A stretch of DNA of 64,000 nucleotides from Carallia brachiata. Taxonomy: Eukaryota; Streptophyta; Magnoliopsida; Malpighiales; Rhizophoraceae. Under the pieces are notes generated by a model that saw only the letters and a list, made by a program, of their open reading frames with translations, had not been told where the DNA came from and made no database searches. A program made the position numbers and the translations under genes. This document shows positions 1 to 11,169 of this stretch, piece after piece. Where the stretch lies: assembly GCA_021464245.1 (NCBI GenBank), contig JADCRB010000040.1, positions 7,784,575 to 7,848,574 of the forward strand. The letters run 5' to 3'. Position 1 is the stretch's first letter; each line of letters begins with the position of its first letter.

Positions 1-1
1 G

Positions 2-376
2 GACATTGCGGAGCTCACTTCCGATTCCAAGGTTGAGCAACGAGGGACATCATCACAGGCCAAGGAAACGAGATTGGATCCGATTAGGAATGCTGCTGAT
101 AACTTGGGCTCGAGACGTTTGGGACTTGTCGGCCAGCCCATTTCACCCAAGTTGCTTTGTCATTGGGGGAGTTGGGGCACCACGAATAGCATCGTTGTTA
201 ACCAACAAGGAACAAGTGAGTGGAAGTTGGCGGAATCATGCCAAGCTAAGCTCAACAAGGAGGCAATTCTAAATCGTACAAGGTGGATTGGCCATTGTAG
301 CAGCAGTGTCCAACGCTGTCCCACAAAGGGTCTGGTATCAGCGGTGAAGGTAATACGCCGAGGATGGCTGATATAA
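2..376 (+). other. Unidentified open frame at the left edge
   Basis: One plus-strand frame is open from the window edge to a stop at about 376. It has a serine/lysine-rich start and no motif I recognise. Base composition here is clearly richer in GC than the following 1 kb. A stretch reading TGGTATCAGCGG at 333-344 resembles a tRNA-Met primer-binding site of LTR retrotransposons, so this may be the end of an LTR element, but no LTR boundary is visible. It could equally be the last exon of a gene lying outside the window. Confidence 0.25.
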
Positions 377-1392
377 TGTATCATACTCTTGTGATATTAG
401 TTTCGGTTGACCACTCAAATTTATTGAAATGTAAAAATGTATCAAATCAACTCTAACAATGGAAAATTAATATAACGTTGGCTAGTATGGCACATTAATC
501 AAGCAAATTATTGAAAATTTGATTTTGTTCATTCGTATCAAACAAAGGACATATAATGATAAATTATTTATTTAAACAAGAAGTCACAAATTTACGTTGA
601 GAAAACGTCCAAAAATATGAGTAAGGTTTTGAATATCTAACTCTTTCATCTTTATAGTTTGATAGTGTACAGACATGTAATTAGAATGCCCTTTATTTAC
701 TTGTACTATTAGATGATGGGTAATGATAGAGGGTTTTTTTTTTTTTTTTTAGCAAGGGTAATGATCCAAGTTACTTGGCAGCCTTTTCAACGGTTTTGGT
801 CAAATAAGAAAATCATAATTTTTATTTTTTATCCCCAAAACTCTCCGCCGCAAATTTGTTTAAGATACTTGAGATGGTCAAAAGCAAGAATAACTTAATT
901 TATTAAGATCTACAGTATGTTCTGAAAGTTTCTCACGAAAATGCTATTTACAATTAAAGCAATTAGGGCAATATTGGGAACACAAGGATTTTTGGAATTC
1001 ATTTTTGTGAAAGGTTCAAATAAAAAACAAATTGTGGTCGGCATCAAACAGAGAACCGCCCCCTCCTCTTTCCTTCTTGTGCGAAATTGTAAGCCAAAGC
1101 GTGAAATTTACCTGAACAAGCCAAAGATGAGATTTCCTTTACAAGCCTTGAACGGGTTACAAGTTTTGACTTGCAAGGAACAAATGACATGCTTTGTTAG
1201 CATTGTTAGGTATGTAAACAATTACTTGAAGTGACCAAATAACACTAAACCAAAAACCCACATCATCGCTTGGCGTGTTCGTATACTTCCCTTTACAAAC
1301 AATTTCAACGCCTTGGCCTTCAAGGACTCCCACAAGCAAATGCACCAAGCATTACCCGGGAACTCAGAATTTCAGCACATAAACATTAAACG
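377..1392. other. AT-rich intergenic stretch
   Basis: No coding frame or repeat can be supported here. The only notable items are a 20-base T run near 726-750 and a less AT-rich part from about 1020 to 1380 that leads into a TATA-like site. Confidence 0.4.
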
Positions 1393-1400
1393 TATATAAT
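1393..1400 (+). promoter_or_regulatory. TATA-like box upstream of the 1442 gene
   Basis: TATATAAT lies 42 bases before the first in-frame ATG at 1442 and 69 before the ATG at 1469. The spacing fits a plant TATA box with a short leader better for the second ATG. There is no experimental start site to confirm it. Confidence 0.35.
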
Positions 1401-1441
1401 ATGCACGCGGCATGCCTATCCTGGCACATTAGACAAAGGCA

Positions 1442-2687
1442 TTGCTGAGGCAAATATATTTGTTTGCAATGTCTACGCCAGGTTACAATTTTAGAAGCCT
1501 TCTTGAGCTCGTTTATCGTTATCGATCGCGCTGGGGCAATGTTTATCCTGGAGGTGTGCCTAGTTCCATGACAGCTAAGCTTGGATATGGCTACGCAATG
1601 CCTCCCGCGTTGCGGTTTTTCACTGCCAATAGCAGTGGATGGTGGAGAAAACCTGATGCTAATACGTATCTCCCATCGACCCTTTCAAAACACTGCCATT
1701 TTTTCAGTCACTTGAACTAGATTGATTTGTAGCTATTAACTGAGGAAGTCATACTGATTTTGATTCTCATCTCAAAAACCAGGGGAACGAGTGACAATGT
1801 TAAACCACCACCCGCAGCAGGGCCAGCTTCTCCAAGATTTAGATTCCCTCTCTGGTATGAACTTCATTTGCATCATATTTGACACCTGAATAAAGATATC
1901 TTCGGAAAATTACAAATATTTCAATTTAATTCAATCCATCAATTTATGAAATATTAAATATTAACTGGAAAAAGGAGGGGAAAAAAAAAACACTTATAAC
2001 CACGCCCTGCAGGGCAAGATGGGCGCTGGGATCTTTACTATCTGTCTTCTACCCTTCTGGAAGCACAAGTGGGAGCAACTGAAAATGATAGAAGGTACAT
2101 TGTTGATGCCAAGATATTGTGGCTTATTGAACATTATTAATTTCTTAATCAATGTTTGCTTTTCTCTTATTTTCACTCTGAATCTTAAATGATACTCTTT
2201 GCGTACCGGAATCTTTCCTCAAAAGAAAGAACGAGAAAAGAAAAGGCATAATCTCAAGCAAATTGGATAATTTCAGGAGAGGTAGAAATTGTTGTTGATG
2301 GGGCTGAAATGGTAGCAGAGGTAGTAGAAAAGGTGGCAACGGTGGCAGAGAAGGTCTCAGCAGATGTAGCAGAAAATCTACCTGAACATGGCAAACTGCA
2401 GGAGGCAGCTTTGGTTGCAGAGCGCATTTCAAAAGAGGCTGCTCATGATGCTCAAGTTGCAAAAGATTTCATTCACAAGGTTAATTGCATTCATTACAGA
2501 CACCAACTCCTCTTTAAGTTATAATCGATCAAATAATGGTATCCAAAAGGATCGTAACTTGCGTCAGCAAACTTTCATCTTCGATGAATTGCAGGTTGAT
2601 GACTTGAATCACGACTTTGATGATTTGGAGAAGATGGTTGAACCTGTCATAGAAAAGCTTGTACCACGAAAATCCGAAGGAAAGTGA
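1442..2687 (+). pseudogene. Plant-specific coiled-coil protein gene, probably frameshifted
   Basis: I read a split gene on the plus strand. A possible exon 1 from 1442 (or 1469) has a basic, Ser/Arg-rich start like a plastid transit peptide. Exon-like blocks follow at about 1783-1857 (Pro/Ala-rich, ending RFRFPLW), 2013-2094, 2276-2479 (EVVEKVATVAEKVSADVAE, a heptad-like helix) and 2595-2687 (ends MVEPVIEKLVPRKSEGK, stop). Splice signals flank the last three blocks. The order matches a plant family of uncharacterised, probably plastid or membrane proteins with a W-x-LGS...LLPFWK core. Continuing from exon 2, block 3 starts in the right frame (ARWALGSLLS) but the LLPFWKHKWEQL part is in another frame. 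One base seems missing near 2044-2046, and the original frame stops near 2079. It could instead be a sequence error, or translation could start at the ATG at 2019. The exon 1 donor is not clear. Confidence 0.5.
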
Positions 2688-2689
2688 TA

Positions 2690-3330
2690 GAGAGAAGATG
2701 TTCATGTTAGTCAATATAATCTCAACGCTACGTTAAGACTCGCCCTTCACAATAATCTGTAACAAGGAGTGAAGGCTTTCTTCCTCTCTTTTGATCTCCC
2801 CGGCTAGGAAGAGAAATGCATGCCTTTCTTGTTCTTTGAATTGTGAATTTTTATAAGAACAATCGTCCATCATAGTTTCCCTTGACAACCAACACCATTG
2901 GATTAACTCTGAATCAGGCATTAAAGGTAGGCAAACAAACAAGAAGGTTTGCTTATAGTAAGAATTAGCAGGAGAGGATCTACAATGAAGGTCGCCTTTT
3001 GGCGATTCTAATCCAGTTAGACTGAACTATGGCATCAAGTCCTCTATGGACCAGGATACCTAACACTCAGCGATGCTCTGAAAAAATACCAACTGGAAAA
3101 CTGGACCAGGATATCTACCACTCAGAGATGCTATGAGAAGTGCCAACTGGAAAACTAAAAACTGGACTAACATCCTAACTAATCCCCACAGTAATTATTA
3201 GAGTTTGACAGCGATATACACGATATACATGGACGCTCTTAGACCCACTTATATGTGTATATATATACCAGAAGAAAATTACATATCAACATATAGACGA
3301 GGAGGTTATAACAGCCGTATGATTATTATA
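2690..3330. other. Intergenic stretch between converging genes
   Basis: This is the shared 3' flank of the plus-strand 1442 gene and the minus-strand helicase gene. It holds a short tandem duplication (3048-3157) and otherwise nothing I can identify. Confidence 0.4.
3048..3157. repeat. 55-bp tandem duplication
   Basis: Two adjacent copies of about 55 bp, 3048-3102 and 3103-3157, both start TGGACCAGGATA and both contain CCAACTGGAAAAC. They differ at several positions, so the duplication is not recent. Confidence 0.75.
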
Positions 3331-3333
3331 ATG

Positions 3334-6300
3334 TCATACAATAGCAAGATGTATAGACCTCAAATGTCCATAGCAATCGTCACTGCTGCCGAAGAATTCT
3401 GAGCAGACCCAGCATATGTGTTTTCCGCACCTGCATTCAACATGATTACAACCATCGACCTTCTCAATGGTGTACCCACAAACAGGGCAGCACTTGACGT
3501 GGTCTTTCCCCTTGCGCCATTCCTTCAACGACATATCAGGGTCCTCCTTAAATTCCTGGTATTTTTCACAAGAAACATAGGGGTGATACTCCAAGTGACA
3601 CTTCGTACATGTTTCAGCAAGGCAAGCTCCACATACAAATGGGTCACCAACCGCCCCATTTTGTGCCACCTTGTAAACCGAGGGGCAATCAGGAGAGGGA
3701 CAAAACCTGTAAGTGCCACCACTAGATGCAACAAATGCTGTCAACGAGGCCCTGAAGAGCTCCTCTAATTTGTTGCAGGGTAGAAGCGACTTCAAGTCAG
3801 TAAGCCAAATCAGCGCGCCACAGCCCTCACGCATGCAACGTAGAGGGAAACAATCACGCCCTCTTATTGCTGACTCTAACTGGTCAACTAGGCATTGCCT
3901 GCAGAATTTATGTGCACAACCCTCGAGCTGGTAACTGTCCTCAACTTCACATAAGCATATAGGGCAGGAACCAGCTTCATCTTCAGGTTGCTCAATATGC
4001 CCAGCACTACTAAGAGACCGAGCAAAGTCGAGTAACATCTCCTCCACTCTCAGCCTCAATTCCTTGTTTCCTCTAAAGGAGATTGAATGGCGGCGTGTAT
4101 TGAGAACTAGCTCAGCCTCAGGAAACATTGCTTTAAGCCCATGTAGGTCAGATCCATATTTCCCAACCACCTTTTTCATAAAATCATTTGGCATGGTTCC
4201 ACCTCGAAGGCGGATATCTGTTTGACTCGTATCATGGAGGGCTAAAAGGGATTTGATTAACTTCTGTTCAGCAAGAGCAACTTTGATCTCTGGACCAAAG
4301 ATTCTAATACCCTGGCTCTGACGATCAAACAGAATGTAAATTCCCAACTCCTGCTGCAGTGATTTCATGAGCTTAATGCCGTCTCTAGAGATGACAAGCT
4401 GAACAACTGACGGGGTGAGGCTACTATGATGAATGGTCTTTCCATTCATTAACTTCTCTAGCGGCCTCCTCAATTCTGCCACAGTCTTCGTTGCATTAGC
4501 ACATATCTTCACTCTATAAGAGCCATTTTCGTTACGCTCTAAATTGCAAACCACACCTGAACAAATAAGCTTGTCAGTACTAAATAAAGATTGACCCATG
4601 CCCAAGAATCTATGCCAAATCACAAAATCATCAATCAGATCAGGAAAATGCCACTAGCTACAACATTCATCTCTGCATCTAGCACTTCAGAAGCCTGCTC
4701 CATGAATTTCAATCCCCATTGTGAAATCAAAAGGCCCTTTTTTGTCATGACAAAACAACCACTGTGGGCTAAAATGAGAAACACTCACAGTTGCAAGCAA
4801 CCCATTCTTCACAATTAGACAACATTCGGTAAATATGATATCATTGTCTAATAGATTTTATGAAGCATATCATGTCATTGCATTCAAAATTGCTCTGTTC
4901 TCAAAGAAAGACCAAGGAACACAATTGCAAAAGACTAATAGGGAAAACTTGATTATTAAACAACATAACTGGGCACACTTCTACACAAAAAAGCTTCCTC
5001 ATTAGACTAGAGAAAATAAAACATAAATAAGTGTCCCCAATTCCACAGGGCTCCCCACTTTGCCGGGATTGGGGAGGGAGGGTATACGCAGCATTCTTTC
5101 CACATTTTTCAATGAGGTTGTTTCTATAACCAAGAAACCATGACCAAAATTACAAGAGACCAACCATCTCACACTCATCATTAAACAAAAGAGTCAGAAA
5201 TAAAGAAAAGACCTGGACAAATTAGTCATAACTTAAATTTAATAACGACATATTTCATTGCAAAACAACTAAGGCATTAGTTAATAGACAAAATCATGAG
5301 GACAACAAAAATAATTTGCATATCAGGGACGGGTAGAACATCAGCATCATATATAGAAAGCATCCACTGCTAAAGAAATTACCAGGTCGACGCTTAATGC
5401 TTTTGAGTAAACAATTCAACTCCTTCTCAATGAAAAGATAGACAGGAGCAGGGCATGATACAGATGTATGGAACACCTGCTGGCACTGCATCTTCTGCCA
5501 GGAAAGATAACCAGAAAGTACTTTCCCTTGAATATGTTGCAGAGCCTTTGCCGCCTCCAAATGTAGTTTACCATCAAAAGTGAGCCATGCCTTCATGAAA
5601 CTATCCTTTGGCTCAGGTGGAAAGACCTGAACATGGCAATGATCACTCAAGGGGCCTTGGTCAGGCATGAAAGGAGCAATTTCCTTAAGAATTACTTCCT
5701 CACAAGCAGCCATAGGAAGACCATTTACAGCATCCCCTCTTATAAGGAAGAGATCCAAAATTCTCCTTCTTGTGGCCATCTGCAGAGTTTGAAGAATTTC
5801 TTGTTCAGAAATTTCTCTATCCAATCCTTTAATGACAACACAATTCACATCCTTTGTACTTAGCTCACATTGAATTAACCTCCCACCAATCAGTTGATTG
5901 CAGCAATCCCTGACAACAAACTCGGCATCACCCCTATCACATCTGGCAATTGCATATCCCTTGCTGCACCTGCGGGGCCAAATGAGTTTGGCTTTTACTG
6001 CAGCAAATGATGATAATCTCTTATTAACTCCAACGGTTGGCCAGGCAGGGGTCAACTGAAGAATAGAGCCAGACAAATCATCTCCATTAAAATCTAAAGC
6101 TCTTCTAGCTGCCTCATGAGTAAGAAATGTCAACCTGCCCCATTTTTCTTTATCATCATTGTCAATTCCAACCGCTGCATATTTATGAAAACCACACACT
6201 CCAGAGACTGATTTCTCAAAGAAGGCCAACAGTTCCTTGTCATCTGGGGCACTTGCATTTGATAGGGTCACATCCACACTCAAATATCTGTTTTCCAACT

Positions 6301-9300
6301 CCAGATGCTTAACTTCTGCACCAGAACCAAAAAGTGCAATAGGGGGAGAAGAACCAGCTCTTCCACCACGATAAAGGCACTTCTCCATGCATTCAGTGCT
6401 TAACCACTTACTTTCATATTGCAATGCATCATTAACAATGCCATAAATGCTTTCCATGAGTTCTGAAGGTGCAAATAAGTGAATCTCATTATCATTCACA
6501 TTGACTTCAATACCAATGCGTTCATCCGAGAAATTAGTTTGTATGCGAGAAAGAAGAGAAAGCAAGTGATTATTTGACTTTCCACAGAACCTCTTCAAAA
6601 CAGTACATCCAAATCCCTTTATGACCCTCAACTGCAATTTTCTACTCTCCACCTCTGATATGTCAAATAAAGAAGGAGAAAGAGCAGATAGCGTATCAAA
6701 GTCAACAGCACTAACACATACTAAATATTGAGTTGATATAGACAGGAGTTCAGCAAAGACAACCCAATTCGGCTTCTGATTATACACTAGTAACGAACAA
6801 GAGGGATGAAGTTGAACATCCTCCCCACTTGAAACCACCTGATAGCCTAGGCGATCATATCCAGTGTACATGGCTACATTATCGGCTAATGAAGAAAGTA
6901 TAATCATCTTCATCCTTCTATCATGGTCAGTGACAGCATGAGGATCCCAAAGCCAGTAAGTAGGAATAATTATGTTGAGTTCATTCTTTAAACAATTCTC
7001 CAATTCCAGCACAGTGTCCCTGCATCTTCGCATTGCTTTTGCATTAATGCTATTGTCCCAACACCATTTATTTCTACAATCTGGAGGCATAGTCTCCCAT
7101 TCCCTATAAACTGAGAGCAAAGTGAAAAGATCTCCGTCTTGATGACAGAATCGCACCTTAAGACCATCACGCCTCAATTTATCATCATCAGTGCCAAACC
7201 TGCAAAATATGGTGCTGGCATTTGCCATAACAGACGCAAGGATGACTCCTTCTTTACGCAAACCTTGACGGAAGCTTTCAAGAATTATTTTCCCAAGTCG
7301 AGGCTCAATACCCAACTTAACCATGTAATGCCCATCATAAGTCAATTCCAGAACATCACTTTTGCGGCAAACAGCTCCTAACTGCACCAGATTTTTTATC
7401 GCCATATCAATTGCTTTGGGACTAGGTGCATCAATAAAATCAAATCCCTGTACATTCTGAATGCCCAAGGCAAGAATCCTCAAAACTGCAATACCGAGGT
7501 GAACTTTACAAATTTCAGGTTCCTGATATAAGTCCATTGACTGATAATCAGATTCTGAGTATAGCCGAAAACACTTCCCAGGTCCTGTTCGACCAGCACG
7601 ACCAGCTCTTTGATTAGCAGAACTCTGGCTAATCTGGGAAACTCTGAGGACATTTATACCAGTAGTCGGCTCAAACCTGCTCTCTTTAACCATACCAGAA
7701 TCAACCACAAACTTCACCCCTGCAATTGTCAAGGATGTCTCGGCTAAGTTCGTAGAAAATATAACTTTTCTCTTCCCCTGGTAATTCTGGAAAACACGAG
7801 ACTGATCTTCATGGGAAAGCTTTCCATGCAATGGAAATGCAATTGCAGATGAAGACTGAAAATTTTCACAAGCCCATTCCACTTCCACCTGAGAAGTCAG
7901 AAAGGCAAGTATTGCCCCTTCGTCCTCTGTAGCATGGATCTCCTTCACCATCTTAACAACATCAACAACAAATGGAGCAACATGATTGGAGCTGGCTAAG
8001 GGATCAGAAGCTCGGGGTGTATGAGGAACGTATTTGATTTCAACAGGAAAGCTTCTACCTGACACATGAAAGGTCAGACAACCAAAAAAGTACTCTGACA
8101 ATTTGCTTGCATTCACTGTTGCAGACATTACAACAAGCTTCAGGTCATGCCTCTGGATGAGTAAATCTTTAATCAATGCCAGCAGAAGATCAGTATTCAG
8201 GCTTCTTTCATGGGCCTCATCAATGATAATGAATGAAACTCCAGACAAAGTCTTATCTTTCATGAGGTGCTGCAACAGGCAGTGATCGGTCATGTATATT
8301 ACCTTAGAATCAAACAACTGGAAAGACGAAAACGTTGGATAGCAAGCTATTGAATTATCTTCATAGCATCCGCTACTTTCTTCTCCAACTCTTTTTGCCA
8401 AGGATATTGCAGCGATTTTACGTGGCTGGGTACACAAAATTGAGCCACCAGTAGCAACACCTGAATCAACAAGAAATTGTACCAACTGTGTACTTTTCCC
8501 TGAACCTGTCTCTCCAATCAAAACCATTACCTGTGAGAAAAGGAAAAAATGACCAAAAATCTACGAATCATATAAGAATTCTTCATATTCGTCCAGAACA
8601 AACAAGATATTATTCACAAGTCACGCCTGGTTCAACATATAGAACCTAGATTGAGGGTCATTCCACGCTGTCCCAACAAAGATATGCAACACAGTTCAAA
8701 ATTTATAATAAAAAAGAAAAGCAGAAATGAATTTATTTATTTATTTATAAGGGTAAAAACAGGGAAACCAACCTCCATATAAAAACAGGACGAAGGCTAT
8801 ATGAATTTGACCCTCTCCAAAACCCACAGTATCAGAGTCTCAGGGACGTCCTGTTTATAAGTGTAACAGGGACACAAAAACTACCTCCATATAAAAACAG
8901 GAGGAAGGCTACATGAATTTGACCCTCTCCAGAACCCACAGTATCGGAGTCTTAGGGACGTCCTTTTTATAAGTGTAACAAGGACACAAAAACTATAGTT
9001 ACGGAACAAATTCAGATACCTTCAAGTACTCAAGAAGACGGGCCTTCATCAGAAAATACACAAAAGGTTAACTAAACTACAATTGCTAGGTGCTCTTTTT
9101 TCCAAAGTTGCAGAGCTTATGAGCTAATAGACAAGAAATATTGAACTTATTCAAATAATCACCTTCAATTCATCCATTTCTATGTGCTAAAGTGCCTAAC
9201 TGAAATAAAAAGGATGTAAACCACATACGATTTCAAAAGACCACGGATGAGGACCCCTGAAATTTTTTTTACCACATAATGCTCTCAACAAATTATTAAT

Positions 9301-10384
9301 TCAGAAACCAAATCCACTGGTGACATTTCAATATTGTCAGCTTTCAATTCATTAACCATCTCAATGTGCATTATATATGAAACTCCAACCATTCAAATCC
9401 ACACATAGAAGTAAGATGCGTAAAAACCATCAACTCATGATAAAACACCAGGAGAAAAATAAGAACATATGAATACATTCACGTTATCAAACAGCTCGAA
9501 TTAAAGAAAATATTGGGCCTTTATGGGGCCCATAAAAGCAAAGTTTTCCCACTTCAAATTCACCAAAAGAATACCTGCTGAGAATGCATTGCCTGCAAAA
9601 TCTCCCTCCTAAAACCATATAAGGGCAACCTGTCTTCGAGCCGCCTAGCTTCCCTCAATATCAGAGAATTCAACCTACCCCAATTAAAACCTCTACCAGT
9701 TCCAAACCTCAAAACCCCCAACTCCTCAATCTCCTTCCCTTCAAGATAATCCATCACACACTTCATTCCACTCCTGAACTCTTCGCTCCTCCTAACAATC
9801 CCGTTCATATCTGCCCTCAACCTCTTTTCCTTGTCCTTAATTTGGCTAAACACCTGAAGACTCTTCGGCTTCTTTACGTCACATTTATTAATCTCATCAC
9901 CCAAATTCTGCAACTCTCTCTCCAATTTCTTCACGGGCTCGGATTCCAGAAGCTTCTCCACATGCAATCGAAACAGAATTTTCAGTCTCTCGTCCGCATC
10001 TTCACTGAAGCCAGCAGCAGCATCAACCGCCGGGACGAACAGATGGTCCCCGGCGAGCCGTCGCTCCCAGAGGAAGACGAAGGCGTTCAGCGCGTCGGCT
10101 CGGTCGCGGAAGACGAGGCCCGCCATGACCTTTTCCGCGGGGCTGATGGAGGACCTGCTGGGCTTCGGTTCGCATTGAGAAACGACGGCCTCGACCGAGG
10201 GGTTACGACCGGTTCGGTGGTTGGGGGAGCCTGGGAGGAGTTTGACTATAAATTGACGGACTTGCTGGTACTGAAGCCGCTGATGTTGCTGGCGCCGGTG
10301 CTGCTGGTCGTGTGGCTGGAACCTGCAGGAGTGGTGGTCGTCGCGGTGGCGCGTGGGCGCTGCGTAGTAAGGGGAAGGGGTCAT
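3334..10384 (-). CDS. DEAH11: DEAH-box RNA helicase fused to an RBR-type E3 ubiquitin ligase (DEAH11/12 type)
   Basis: Three exons on the minus strand join in frame: 10384-9575 (270 codons), 8530-5383 and 4556-3334, giving 1726 aa, close to the ~1780 aa I recall for Arabidopsis DEAH11/DEAH12. Introns are GT-AG; the second splits a Gly codon. Residues 1-270 are a His/Gln-rich start and a coiled-coil-like lead. The helicase core has GETGSGKS at 276-283, DEAH at 374-377, SAT at 406-408 and QRAGRAGR at 577-584, followed by the HA2/OB region and a long middle part. The C-terminus has an RBR module: RING1 from Cys1517, IBR about 1605-1649, RING2 from Cys1676 with GCNH, whose Cys1689 matches the catalytic Cys of the family. 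Both enzymatic centres look intact. The combination predicts an RNA-binding ATPase that can also transfer ubiquitin; substrates are unknown, and the plastid targeting often attached to this family by annotation is not evident here. Start choice: first ATG of the open frame, just after the 5' GA-rich leader. Confidence 0.93.
4557..5382 (-). other. Intron 2 of the DEAH11-like gene
   Basis: This intron of 826 bp lies between the helicase/middle exon and the RBR exon. Donor and acceptor are CCTG|GTAATT and TTCAG|GTGTGG on the minus strand. The reading frame on both sides stays open for some codons into the intron, so intron retention would add a short tail and remove the whole RBR module. Confidence 0.8.
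5040..5170 (-). mobile_element. Diverged SINE relic in intron 2
   Basis: The plus strand shows GGGGAGGGAGGGTATACGCA at about 5072-5091, followed by GAGGTTGTTTCTATAACC near 5112-5130. This resembles the GGGGAGGGT...GTACGCAG...GAGGCTGTTTCC core seen in a widespread plant SINE lineage read from its 3' side. Box A and B regions are too decayed to prove it. Confidence 0.35.
8771..8994. repeat. 112-bp tandem duplication in intron 1 of DEAH11
   Basis: Copy 1 (8771-8882) and copy 2 (8883-8994) both begin ACCTCCATATAAAAACAGGA and both carry CCACAGTATC and GGGACGTCCT. They differ at only a few positions. The array lies inside the 1044-bp first intron (8531-9574). Confidence 0.85.
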
Positions 10385-10500
10385 GGTAAAATAGTGAGAA
10401 TCGAAACCCTAGAAATCATCAAGGGAAACCCCAAAGAAGCATTCCTTTCCAGCGCAAGACTCTCTCTCTCTCTCTCTCTCTCTCATCTCTAGACATGCAG
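10385..10500 (-). promoter_or_regulatory. 5' leader/proximal promoter of DEAH11 with GA repeat and telo-box-like site
   Basis: Read on the minus strand, the sequence before the ATG holds a (GA)12 run (10460-10484) and an AGGGTTTC site whose complement GAAACCCTAG is near 10403-10412. The latter resembles the telo-box found just upstream of many housekeeping plant genes. No clear TATA box is visible, which fits a constitutive, TATA-less promoter. The assignment is by position only. Confidence 0.45.
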
Positions 10501-10784
10501 TGCAGTGTACAGTGTACGGCTTTACGAGGTTGATTGATGACTAATAGCCACTCTGCTGTTTCTTGCGTAGCACCTTGCAGAAGGAAATCCAACTTGACTT
10601 TACACTTTTACTTGTTTATTAAGAAAAGTTTATTTTTTTGGTGCAGTTATTAAGAAAAGTCTACAGACCGACACAAGATTAACAGTGGGAGGTCATTGTT
10701 ATATTATAAAATATATACTAAATTTAAAATAATAAAGTATGGGCATATAACAACTTTATGTGCCTCCTTATTTTAAAAAGAGAA

Positions 10785-11165
10785 TGATTACGTAACTATA
10801 AATTCGGTGGCTGTAAATAACTATTAGTATACAGTAAAAAAAAATTGACATATATAACATAATAAAAAAATTATAAAAAAATTACACGATATGTCAAAAA
10901 AATTATATATTTGTGCGAACATTCATAAAAAAAATTGTGATTCTTAATAAATGCTCACACGGGTCGTATAATTCTCTTTGTTATGTTGTAACTGTGTGAA
11001 CAATCATTAAAAATTAAAATTTTTTTATAAATATTCACACCAATTATATAATTTTTTTTAATATATCGTATAATATTTTTATAATTTTTTTATTATATCA
11101 TATATTTTATCTCTTATATCATATATTAATAACTACTTACAACCACTAAAACTTATGGTCATTGA
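10785..11165. mobile_element. Long inverted-repeat MITE of about 380 bp
   Basis: The left half (GGTGGCTGTAAATAACTATTA at 10806-10826, then AATAAAAAAATTATAAAAA and ACGATAT) reappears as the reverse complement on the right (TAATAACTACTTACAACCAC at about 11127-11146, then TTATAATTTTTTTATTAT). The two halves pair imperfectly along almost their full length. This is typical of a foldback MITE. Ends are approximate and no target-site duplication is obvious. Confidence 0.6.
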
Positions 11166-11169
11166 GTTT

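Noticed and set aside
333..344. Primer-binding-site-like TGGTATCAGCGG as proof of an LTR retrotransposon
   Set aside because: No LTR end, polypurine tract or gag/pol coding could be found around it; kept only as a note.
10460..10484. GA/CT microsatellite as a mobile-element mark
   Set aside because: Its position just upstream of the helicase ATG fits a common plant 5' leader repeat.
9842..10492. 216-codon plus-strand open frame opposite DEAH11 exon 1
   Set aside because: It is antisense to a conserved exon with proper splice sites and has no recognisable domain; the helicase frame explains the region.
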